Shown here one piece after another: positions 11,601-26,000 of a stretch of DNA of 64,000 bases (position 1 is the stretch's first letter; every line of letters starts with the position of its first letter). Below the pieces are notes generated by a model, which had not been told where the DNA came from, ran no database searches, and was given only the letters and a program-made list of their open reading frames with translations. The translations under genes and the position numbers were made by a program. The DNA is from Dryobates pubescens (Eukaryota; Chordata; Aves; Piciformes; Picidae): positions 372,001 to 436,000 of the forward strand of contig NC_071646.1 in NCBI RefSeq assembly GCF_014839835.1, given 5' to 3'.

Positions 11601-12963
11601 GATCCTCCATGCATTTCCCCAGGCTTTTGGGGCTTTTCCAAGGGTAAGAGGAGGAGCAGAGCTTCCTTCCAGGGCAGGTGATGCCAAGCTTCAGACCTGA
11701 CGTTTCTGGGGGCACTAAGCCCTCAGTGATGGCATTAACTCATCCCTGAGAGTGGGGCACATTGAGTGCTCCCCAGAGGTACCACTGTGGCCGGCGGGGC
11801 CGTGGCACATGGCTGGAAGTGACATTTAGTGGCAGTGGGACAGGAAGGAGCTGTCCCTCCTGTGCCAGCAGCCAGCTGCTTGGCTCCCCATGCTTCAGGG
11901 ATCAGCTCTGCCTGGAGTGGCCCCGTGGTGCCTTTTTCCTCTTTAGCCTTTTTGTCCCCCCAGATCGGATTTGGAGCAAACTGGGTCCCCCTTTCCTAGC
12001 CACTGCCCTCTCTGGCCCTGACCACTGCCCCCCATCCCCTTTGGAAGCTTCCTGGTTTCCTTAGCAGGGTTTGGGTTGGTTCAGGCTTTCCTCACTCCTG
12101 TGTTGTTGCAGTCTCTGCTGCTTCCCCTGCTCTGAACCCCCAGTTTCTGGGGGCTTGGATTCTGTTTTTCCCTCCTTACAAGAAGCAATGCTGGAAGCAG
12201 GCAAGGAGCCCAATGGGGCCCTGGCTGTGCCCATTGCCAGCCCTGGCAGGGACCTCCTTTTCCCAGAGCCTCAGGATGGCTCTCGGGGAGGTTTCTCCAT
12301 GGATGGAGCCATTCCCTGCTGTTGCCATGGAGATTCAGCAGGCTCATCCTCTTCTCCACGGCCTCCAGGACTCCTGCCTACCAGAGGCAGAGGGGGCTGA
12401 GCTTGGGTAGTTTTTCTTGCAAGAGAGTAAAAGGGAAGTCCTCATCCTGAAGTGTTGTGGTGCTGGGCTCGGTCCCCAGCCTGGCAGAGGCAAGCTTGGG
12501 TGCTGCTGTGCTGGGACATGCTCAGATGAAAGCAGCAGGTGAAGTTTTCCATGCACAGAAATGTCTCCACGTGGCTTTGGCATTCTCAGTGCCCATGGCC
12601 ACCTTGGAGCCTCTCCAGCTCTCTCCCCCAGGGGTGCTCAGCACCAGCTGGGACTGACTTGCTGCCCAACTGGAGCATGCAACTGATGGAGGACCCTAAA
12701 ATCCTCTGGTGGGCAGGACCTGCCTGCCCCCCAGGCTCCTTCTCCCTGCAGGTTGCTGAAGCTGATCCTCCCAAACCGAGAGCAGCCCCAGCCCCACGGC
12801 TGACCCCAGGCCCTGCATTCAGCCAGGGGCTCGCAGGGCTCCGTGGCTCTCTTTGGAGGCTTTTTCCCTCTAAGAGGCTTAGTTCCTCCCTTTGTGCCTG
12901 GCTGTGGGGTGGGAGGCAGGGCTGGTGCTGGGGTGAGCTTCTCCTCTCCTCCTCTCCCTGCAG
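8657..12963 (+). other. Probable SPDEF 5' intron
   Basis: The stretch between the candidate first exon and the coding exon acceptor holds one CR1 fragment and GC-rich unique sequence. No other exon is supported. Confidence 0.4.
10895..11148 (-). mobile_element. CR1 LINE 3' fragment
   Basis: Reverse CR1: CAGAATCACAGAACTGTGCT, AGTCCAACATCAGCCCAGCA, CTCCAGCACCTCCCTGGGCA and CCTAATATCCAACCTAAACC. It lies in the probable SPDEF 5' intron. Confidence 0.9.
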
Positions 12964-12989
12964 GTCTGGAGCCAGCCCTGAGCAGAGGG

Positions 12990-15253
12990 ATGGGCAGTGC
13001 CAGCCCCGGGCTGGCCACTCTGCCCCCCAGCCGCCTCAGCCGGCCGGACGCTGCCCTGCTGCTCTCACCCCAGGACCCTGACACCCAGAGCTGGTGCTGC
13101 CCAGACAGCCCCAGCCCCCCTGGCACCCCTGAGCAGCCCCTGCCTGCTTTCTGCCTGCACTACTTTGACATGCTCTACTCGGAGGACATCCCCTGGGCCA
13201 CCAAGGGCGTGGGGGAGCCATCCCCAGGTGGTGCCCAGGGGGGGCGAGGGGAGGCGCAGAAGGAGCCGGAGCAATGTCCTATCATCGACAGCCAAGGCTT
13301 GGGGCTGGGGGCCGAGGGGGACCTGGCCCTGGTGGAGCACTCACTGGAGCAAGTCCAGAGCATGGTGGTGGGTGAGGTGCTGAAGGACATCGAGACGGCC
13401 TGCAAGCTCCTCAACATAGCTGCAGGTGAGTGCCCCCAGCCCCCCCGGGCTGCAGGGGGGGAGGGATGAACCACCACGGGGACTGAAGCCATGCTGCAGC
13501 TCCTGGGGTGCAACCAGGTTGCTGGGGCCTGGGGGTCCCTGCTGCCCTGTTTCCCTGGGCATTGCTCCTGGGCAGGGCTGTTTGCTGATGCCCAGGGATG
13601 CTAGCAAATGTCCCTCCAGCCTCGCTGGCTCCCGATGAAGCTGAGGTTAGCAGAGCCCTGGGCTGGGTCTGGGGTGCTGGTGTGGCACAGCCAGTGCCAC
13701 AGAGCCAGAGAAGTGCAGGGACCAGGAGGGGCCTGGTGCTGAGCCTCTCCCCTCCTCCCAGGGCAGTGTGGTGAGCTGCCCTTCAGCCCTGCACACACTC
13801 TGGGCAGGGTGTGAGGGGCAAGGAGCAGACCCTGAGGCTTTCCTTATCCTTCCTCTTCACCATCTTCCATGGGACATTAGAAATGGGTGGATGAGTGTGG
13901 GATTTGGGACAGCCTGGAGCCAGCTGATGGTGCCCAAGCTGGGCACAGGGTTGGGTGCAAGGGGTGCAGGACAGCCCAGAACCGAGTTCTCTGGGGCATC
14001 ACTTGGCCATCCTCCTAGGGGCATCACTGCCATGGCACACACAGCCTCAGGATGTGCTCAGGTGCTGGGCTCTGCCACCCACTCCCTTAAAGCACTGAGT
14101 GAGACCTGGGCTGGTGCAGGGAGCCAGTAGGGCTCTACAAGGCTGGATGAGGCTTCCCCAGGTGAAGGAGGTGTCAAGGGCACAGTCTTGCCCCTGGGGA
14201 CCAGGGCAGGCTGAGAGCTGGGCGCTGCCATCCTGGTGGGTGATGCCACAGCAGGGCAGGAGGGCTGCTGTGGGGCGAGCTGAGGGTCCCAGGGCTTTGC
14301 CACGCTCACAACTCTGCCCCAGACCCTGTGGACTGGAGCCCAGGCAATGTGCAGAAGTGGATCCTGTGGACGGAGCACCAGTACCGGCTGCCGCAGGTCG
14401 GGAAGTGCTTCCAGGAGCTGTCGGGCAAGGACCTGTGTGCGCTGTCCGAGGAGCAGTTCTGCCAGCGCTGCCCCGCCTGCGGGGACATCCTGCACGCCCA
14501 CCTCGACATCTGGAAGTCTGGTAGGTGCCAGGGACCGGCAGGAAGCTGGGGAGGGTGGGGGATGCTGTGCAGCAGGAGGTGCCCCTCTGACCATCCTGCT
14601 CCTCTCTTCCAGCCGCCTGGATGAAGGAAAAAGCTGCCCCAGGAGATGTGAGATACTGCGGTGAGTTCCCCGGGGGCTCAGCTCCACCAGCCCCCAGTGC
14701 TTCCCGACCCAGTGCCTGTGCTGAGTCCCCAGGGGCCACAGGCTTGGAGCCAGCCAAGGACTCCTGCGGGTCCCTGGGGGTCGCTCAAGGCAGCGAGGGC
14801 TCTCTCCTCCCCATCTCACCCATCCCGTCCACAACAGGAGGCGATGCCAGCTGGGCAGACAGCGAGGTGGACTCGTCCTGCGCCGGCCAACCCATCCACC
14901 TCTGGCAGTTCCTCAAGGAGCTGCTGCTGAAGCCGCACAACTACGGCCGCTTCATCCGCTGGCTCAACAAGGAGAAAGGTAGGGGGGTGGGGGCGGCGCT
15001 CCAGCGGCCCTGGGGCAGGCACCGGGCCGGGCAGGCGAGGCTGTAACCCCCGCCCTGCCCTGCTGCTCTCCCAGGCATCTTCAAGATCGAGGACTCGGCG
15101 CAGGTGGCACGGCTGTGGGGCATCCGCAAGAACCGCCCGGCCATGAACTACGACAAGCTGAGCCGCTCCATCCGCCAGTACTACAAGAAGGGCATCATCC
15201 GCAAGCCGGACATCTCCCAGCGCCTCGTCTACCAGTTCGTGCACCCAGTCTGA
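12990..15253 (+). CDS. SPDEF: SPDEF (SAM pointed domain-containing ETS transcription factor), 5 coding exons, 333 aa
   Basis: Sequence-specific nuclear transcription factor of the ETS family, known in mammals for goblet and secretory epithelial differentiation. Coding exons are 12990-13425, 14323-14520, 14613-14660, 14838-14978 and 15075-15253. All four introns are GT-AG and phase 1, and the joined frame gives 333 residues (human 335). The start ATG has G at -3 and G at +4; its exon opens at an acceptor ending at 12963, and the N-terminus MGSASPGL matches the human one. Residues about 129-213 form the Pointed/SAM domain ([17 protein letters not shown]). Residues about 245-330 are the ETS domain, beginning IHLWQFL, with recognition-helix Arg305 and Arg308 in LSRSIRQYY. 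The middle linker and first exon diverge most from the human sequence as I recall it; the ETS domain is nearly identical. It is convergent with PACSIN1 downstream. The 5' noncoding exon is not certain. Confidence 0.97.
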
Positions 15254-15540
15254 GCGCTGGGGGCGCCGCAGGCCGAGCCCGGCAGGGACAAGGGGACCAC
15301 CGCCCCTCCTCTGCCTCCCGGCCGCAGAAATCATCTTCCAGCCCTGAAGACCATGGCTTGGGTGCTGGGAGGCTCGACCCATCCCGGGGCCGTCATCGAT
15401 GGACCATGGGACCCTTCTGGCCCCCCCAGCCTCGGAGGACAGGGAGGAGCCCCCAGCTGAAAGACCACCACCTGCGAGTGCTCCCAGGGGAGGGTGGGCA
15501 GGGACCTGGGGCCAGAGGAGCTGGGGGCTGACTGGGGTGA

Positions 15541-15546
15541 GATAAA
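15541..15546 (+). terminator. Possible SPDEF poly(A) signal (variant hexamer)
   Basis: GATAAA lies 288 bases after the SPDEF stop. No AATAAA or ATTAAA is visible between the stop and 16 kb on this strand. GATAAA is a known weak variant hexamer, so the true 3' end may be elsewhere. Confidence 0.3.
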
Positions 15547-16551
15547 GGCTGATGTTGCTGTGGCTGTCACAGAGCTCCCTGCAGCCTTGATGCCCTTTGG
15601 CACGGATTGAAGGTCACCTGGGGAGGAGCTGGGGGATGCAGGGGTCCTGCCCCAGGTCTCTTGCCCTCTGGCACGTTGTCCCCTCCCCATGCAGCACTGG
15701 GGCATCATCAGGACAGAGGCCAAGGGCATGTCCTAGCAGCAGACCTCAGTGCCTGCCGCATCCTGCTCCAGAGCTGCTCAGAGGGCAGAGGACACCCCTG
15801 GGGCCACTCTCCCCTCTAAACAGGTCCTGTCCCTGTGTCATCACTGTCCCAGCTGTGGGGCTGGCTGCCCTCGCTGCCCATCCTGTGCACTGGATTTACC
15901 CCAACAAGCAGCTCCTGGCCTCCAGCCCTGGTCAGGGAGGGGTGCAGCACACTGGGGGCCTCTGCCCCTTGCTGCAGCTCAGCCTCAGCTGCAAAGAAAG
16001 AGGCTGCCCGGATCTGGCAGGGGACAGCAGCTTGTCCCTTCCCTGTCCCCTTCCTCCTGGGTGCTGGCTGTGGGTGGCTTTGCCCCAGCCATTGTTCAGG
16101 GAGGACAAAGCCTGGGCATGAGCAAGGACAATGGCAGCAGAGGGCACAATGGCACCCACAGGGACAGGGACACCCTTAGCTGGGCCCATGCTGACCCGAC
16201 CCGGAGCAGCCTGGCACCGGTGGCACCACAGCACCCAGGGATGCTGCCTTGCCATGGGAGCCTGGTGCAGGGTAGCTGTTCCCTGGGGACAATGGACAGC
16301 CCCTGGGGACTGGCACTTTCACTTCCCGCTCCAGGACACCCTCAGCTTCTCCCCTGCACAGGGCAGCAAGTGGGCAGTTTGCAAAGGGGGCAGCTGGAAA
16401 GGGTGGACGTGGGGCTGTGCACACCAGGGCATCCCTGCAGGCATGGGGGTCCCCTGACCTGGGTCCCCTTCCTTGGGCATGGGGACACACAGAGCCCCCT
16501 GAAGCCCCCAGGGCCTTGCTCCTGACACAGGGCTCTTCCCTAGATTTGGAT

Positions 16552-16557
16552 TTTATT
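16552..16557 (-). terminator. Poly(A) signal AATAAA, probably PACSIN1
   Basis: TTTATT on the plus strand is AATAAA on the minus strand, in an AT-rich patch of a GC-rich region downstream of PACSIN1. Cleavage would fall about 10-25 bases further, leaving roughly 1 kb to the SPDEF 3' end. Confidence 0.5.
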
Positions 16558-16686
16558 TGGGCTGCCTGATGCCAGAGTTTGGGGAAAGGGAGCTGGCAGC
16601 TCTGCCGCTTCCCTCTGGACAGTGACTGGAGCACAACCCCCGAGCCCGAGCTGGGACAGGCAGCTGGGGGAGCTTGACCTGCACGG

Positions 16687-16737
16687 TGCAGCAGGGCCTG
16701 AGGTGCAGCAGGGCCTGAGGTGCAGCAGGGCCTGAGG
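16687..16737. repeat. 17-bp tandem repeat, three exact copies
   Basis: The unit TGCAGCAGGGCCTGAGG is repeated three times without change, near the probable PACSIN1 3' end. Confidence 0.9.
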
Positions 16738-18562
16738 CAGTCAGCTGCTGAGCTTCACCTTTTGTACTAGAATTGGGGTTTTGTAATCCATTTGCTTTTT
16801 GGGGTTGGCTGGTGGGAAGCTGTGGTTGAGGTTCAGATGCTGAGGACAGATGTGGCCCAGGTGCTGTGAGAGGCTTGGTGGGAAGGTCAAAAGGAAAAAG
16901 CCACCTGGCCCTTGGGCTTCTGCTTGCGACTGAAACCAGCTGCCCCTGAGGGCTCTGCCTTTTCCTCTCTCTCCCACACAGCACAGGAGTGGACACACTC
17001 CTGCCAGCCCTGCAAGTGTCTGCTGAGGGATGGAGGGACGAAAGAGGGAGGAGAGGAGCAAGGGAAAGAGGAAAACTGCCTTGGCCTCTGGAAAGGGGGA
17101 AACAAAGAAATGGGGGAAAGAAACCCCAGCAAGGTGTGTTTTGTGGTTTCCTGTGTGTGACTGCTCCCCCTGCTCTGGGAATGCTCTGGTCCCCAGATCC
17201 TGTGTCCCTGCTGAAGGTCCCTTGGTGGGGTGGGTGAGGACAGGTGGTTGTGTGTCCCCGCGGGGATGGAAGGGGTTAAAGGGTGAGGAAAGCTGCTGCC
17301 TGCTGGGGAGGATGCATCCACGGACGCTGTCCCCAGGGCAGCCTCTCCCACAGCCCCCTTGTCCCTCAGGACCCCAACAGAGCATCTCAGCCCCCATCCC
17401 ACTGCACCCTAGAGCCTCGTGGTGGGGATGTCCCTACCCGGGGCCACAGCAGCTGCGCCTGTAGCTGCCCAGGGTGTGCTGGGGGTGCCCGAAACCCCAA
17501 GAGCCCCCTGCGGAGCGGGGGGAGGAGCCCGGCGCGGCGGCAAAGGAGGAGCCAGAGCTGGAGGAGGCTTACAGAGCTCAGTTATTTTTCTCTTGCTGCT
17601 TGTTGTTGTTGTATCCATGGTCATACAATCACGAGAGAGATTATAGAGAGACCTCTGAGGGTACACCACCACTGGACAAAACCGGGGGCGCTGCTGACAG
17701 GTGCTTGGCTGGGTCGTGTCGGACTCTGTGTGGGTTTTGCTTTGTTGGATTTGTTGTTGGTGGTTTGTTTGGGTTTCGATTTTGGTTTTGGTTTTCCCTT
17801 TTCTTTGTTTTCTTTCTCCCTGTTTTTGCATACCTGGCAGGAGATGCAGGGCTGGGTGGTTCTTGCCCACCGTGCCCCCCCAGCACATGGTGCATCTCCT
17901 GCCTCCATGAGAACATTTGATCCCTGGGGCCAAAAAATTCATGAAGCAGCGAGAGGGGAGGGGAGGAGAGGAGCGTGCAGAGGGCTGATGGCATCAGTGC
18001 TGCTGAGGGGGATGGGAAACAAGGAGATGGTCTGGAAGGAAGAGCTCAGGCTGGCAAACGTGCCAGGGGCAGAGGGGTTGGGGTGACCATGCTGGGTGCT
18101 GAGAGGGTCCCATCCATTCCACGTCCGGCTGCAAAGCCCAAGCGCAGGAGGGGTAGAGCCCCCTGGGGACAAGCAGGGGGCAAAGCCTGTGCCCATTCTC
18201 CTGTTTTGCTCTTCTCAGCCATCTTCACCAAGCAGCTGCTCTGCTACCCACACTGAACCCTCCTTGTCCCCCAGCTGGCTGCAGCTCCTGCTGGCACCAC
18301 GCAAGGCTGGGCATTGCTCATCCCCATCCCTATGCTGCTCCTGCCTCTGCTCAGGAAGCTGGGAGTTGGATGGGGACCATCCCCAGCAGCATCCCAGCTG
18401 GTCCCCACTGTCCCAGGCCGGGCATGAAGGTGACTGCAGGGGGGCCTGCAGGTGGGGCCAGGGGGCTGCAGGGCCGAAGGGGACCTTTGTCCTCTTCCGT
18501 GGGGGAGGGAGGATGGGCTGGGGAGGAGAAGATGGAAACACCAAAAGATGGAGCCAAGCTCC

Positions 18563-18690
18563 ATTGGCTCTTGGCTTTGGGGGCTGAATTTGATTGGTCC
18601 CAGGAGCTTCAGCGCTGTGCCTTTTGGAACAGTTCCAGCCAATCAGAAGGCGGCTCATGATGTCAGTATCTTTAAAAACCAACCAATCAG
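18563..18690. promoter_or_regulatory. Cluster of four CCAAT (NF-Y) boxes
   Basis: ATTGG occurs at 18563-18567 and 18593-18597, and CCAATCAG at 18639-18646 and 18683-18690, with a related TGGTTGG at 18701. Spacings are about 30, 46 and 44 bases. A TTTAAAAA tract sits at 18671-18678. The arrangement resembles an NF-Y bound promoter or enhancer but lies in the presumed 3' UTR of PACSIN1. Confidence 0.4.
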
Positions 18691-18974
18691 GAGCTCTCAC
18701 TGGTTGGGCTTTAAGATCTTGAGGTATTGGAAAACAAATCAGCTGCCGGCCAAGGGCATCCCTGGGCCCAGGGCGTCCCTGGCGCCTCGGCAGGAAGCTG
18801 CTATGCAAAATACTCTCCAGAGACAACTCTTACAAAAATAAAAGCTCGGTCGGAATCTGTCAGAATCTCTAGGTGAGGAGTGAGGGCCAGACATGGCTGC
18901 TTGGCTGGTGGAGAGATGGAGACAACAGAGGGTGGACTGATCTGCTGACGGCGATGAGGAGCACACCACAAGAC

Positions 18975-23021
<4,047 letters not shown>

Positions 23022-23061
23022 GGCTCCCGGCGCTGCCTTGGGCGTCAGTGCGGGCACTGGG

Positions 23062-26000
23062 TGGCTCTGGGGCAGACACCAGCCTCATGCACTGAGGGGA
23101 GAGCAAGGGCAGGCGTTGGGAGGGCTGTGAGCAGGAGACCCTCAGCCCTCCTGCATGCCGAACTGTGGGACAAGCATCTGGCTGCAGGCACTGGGCATGA
23201 GGATGGTGCCCAGAGACTCTTCCAGTGACCACCACAGGCTTGGTGGCATCCAAGCCCCCAGAGCTGGCTGTGCTGGGAAGGAGAATCAGGGGCGCAGCAC
23301 GGTGGGGAGCTCAGCAGTAGGGCCTGGCTCAGGGGTCCCTGCAGAGCTGTGGTGTGGGGCGAGAGGCCGTGGCAGGGCCAGGGCTGGGGGATGCACTGCC
23401 TAAAGAAACTCTGCTCCTGACTTTCCAGCCTAATCCTTCCTGATCTCCAGCAAAACGGCATCCCCGGAGCCTCACGTGGCCCTGCTGCACGGCTTAACCC
23501 TTTGCCATGTCACCGAGAGCCCAGGATGGGGCTGGGGGTGGCATCAGATGGGGATGCAGAGGGGATGGTGGTGGCCATGAGCATCCTCATCATCCCCACC
23601 CTGCCCCGATCCAGGCAGTGCTCCCGCAGCAAAGTGCTGGCCCTGTCCCACATGGCATCTGCCACTGGAGTGGGGACAGCGCAGCCACAGGCCCCCAGCT
23701 CCCTCCTGCCACGTCCCTGCAAGCGCTGTGGGAGCAGGATGGGGCCGCGGTCCCTGTGTCTCTCCACTTCACCTGCAGAGATGTGGGGGGCAGGAGACCT
23801 GGCTGCCTGCCTCCCATCCTGTGCTGGGGAGAGGGTGATGGGGTGGGAGGGCAGGACTGGGGCACGCTGGGTGCCCGGTGCCGACCCAGTGGGAACAGTT
23901 GGCAGGTGCCTAACTCTCCAGCTGTGCCCACAGCTGGGCCCGGGGAGCCCAGGGTCTGGGGCAGGGCTCGACCCCAGGAGGCTGCGGGGGCTGAAACGGT
24001 TACAGGAGCGCGGCGCAGGGCTCGCTGTGCCGGAACTAACAGCGCCTGGCAGGGATTTCGTGATATAAGCAGGGAGGCACCGAGCCTGCCGCCCGCCCCA
24101 GCCGGGTAAAAATAAATGCGTGACTGTCCCTCGCCCAGACGCAGATGGATGGCACCGCGGCGCTGCCAGCACCGTCCCCCCGCAGCCGGCAGCACGCAGC
24201 GCCCGCGCCCGCCTGGCACCCACGGCACGACAAACGCCCTCCCCACCCGTGCCAGCGCCCGGCCCCAGCACCCGCGGGCTGCCCCGGCGTGCCCACGGCG
24301 GCGGCAGAGCACCCAGCGGCACAACACCCGAGGGAGCCGTGGGGTGCCGTGTGTGTCCATCCCTCCTGCAAGCCCTGGGTCTGTGGTCTCAGGCTCTTCG
24401 CTTTGGTACAGGCTGTGCCATCGTGGCAAGGGCGTCCTTGGGGTGCCAGCACCAGCTCTGCCCACGAGCGTGACAGGGACCCCGGGGAGGGAGCACACCC
24501 GTGGCTGGGGGTCCCTTGGGCCCCTGAAGTGGCCCCAGCAGCCGAGGCCGCGGGGCACTGCGGGCCGTGGCTGCCGCAGCTCCTGCTCCTCGGCGGTGCC
24601 TGGTCCGGCAGAGCCGCAGCTCGGGGATTATTTTTGGCTCTGCATCACTTCCCAGCCAACGCTGCCACCTTGTCACCGCTCTTCTGCCGCGCACCCCGTC
24701 GCCCACCCACGCGTGTGCCCCTCGCCGTGCCGGGCTGCCCGTGCAGCTCATGCCAGCCCCCGCGCCCGCCGCCTTGGCCCCTCTGGCACAGCCAATCCAT
24801 CGCTTCGCATCAAGGCGGCTGGCGGTGATGCCCAGCGCCCGCAGTGCCGGCGGCCGAGCCACGGCGTGGCGAACTGCCAGCCCCTGCCACGTGCTGCTGC
24901 TTGGGCACCCTCGGCTGAGGGGGCTCCGCTTCACTCCCCCTCCCCCAGCCCCACATTTCCACGACGCTGCTGGAGGGGAGACACGGAGTGTTTGGCATCA
25001 CAATAAAGTTTGTCCCAGTTCCTGTCCCTGTGTGCCCTTGGGGTCCTCCCACAGCAGCTGCCCCCCTGCGCCCCTGAGCCCGTCGGCCACAGCTCATCTC
25101 ACCCACCGGGCAGCTCCCACTGCCCCCAGCACTGCAGGGGGGTCTCTGCCCTCCATGGGGACTGGGGATGTGGCCACCGACCCTGCACAGGCAGGAGGCT
25201 GCTGCAATGCAGAGGACTGGAGCTGCCGACACTGCGGGCACGGGCAGCTGCCACAGACCTTACTGGCAGTGCCCTGGCCACAGTCAGGCAGTGACAGCCT
25301 GGATGTGCTGTCCCCTGCCCCTAGCAGATGGGCTGCAGAGCTTTGGGCCAGCACTGCTCCAGCATCCACTGGATGCTCCCTCCTGCAGCCTCCCAGGAAG
25401 GGTGAGAAGGACAAGCCAGGTGCCCTGTGGATGGCAGCCATGCCCCTAGCTCTCTCCACTCTCTTTGCCTTTGCTCTCACATCTCCCTTCAATGTCCAAC
25501 CACTGGTGCTTCAGCCTCAAGGTGTGCTGTTGGGTGGGGATACCCCTTCCTGGGTCCTGGGATCTCTCCCTGGGGAGAGGCTGTGTCTGGGCAGAGGTTA
25601 CTCTGCCTCCAGGTTTTCTGCTTGCCCTGGCCCCAGCACATTTGCTGCAGCCAAAAAGCAGACGGTGGGGATGTGATACAGGCAGCAGGCAGCTGCCTGT
25701 GTGTGTCCCCATCCTGCCTGCACATCATCTGGGCACCAGGGGCCAGAGGGGCTGCAGAGCCTCCTGCTGCAAAGAGCCCTTTGCCAAGGCAGGATGGTGG
25801 AGGAGGCACCACAAGGAGAGACACAGAGCAAGCCTGTCCTGTCCCTGTCCCCCTCCTGTCCCTGTAGGAATCAGAGCAAGTGGAGAGCTCCCCAACACCA
25901 ACCCTGGGCACAACTCGCTGCAACACTCAGTGCTGCTCTGGTGCAAAGCCCTTCTGGAGCTGCAGCATCCCAGCATGGACATGAACCATCCTGACTTGGA

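Larger units (their letters stand above)
16535..18974 (-). other. PACSIN1: Probable PACSIN1 3' UTR
   Basis: Noncoding minus-strand sequence runs from the PACSIN1 stop to an AATAAA (minus strand) at 16552-16557. A UTR of about 2.4 kb is in the range I recall for mammalian PACSIN1. It includes a T/G-rich stretch at about 17580-17830 and a group of CCAAT boxes at 18563-18690. The assignment is by position and poly(A) signal only. Confidence 0.5.

Noticed and set aside
24116-25676. Overlapping long frames on both strands at 24.1-25.7 kb
   Set aside because: They coincide with raised CpG content in the PACSIN1 5' intron and contain no known motif.
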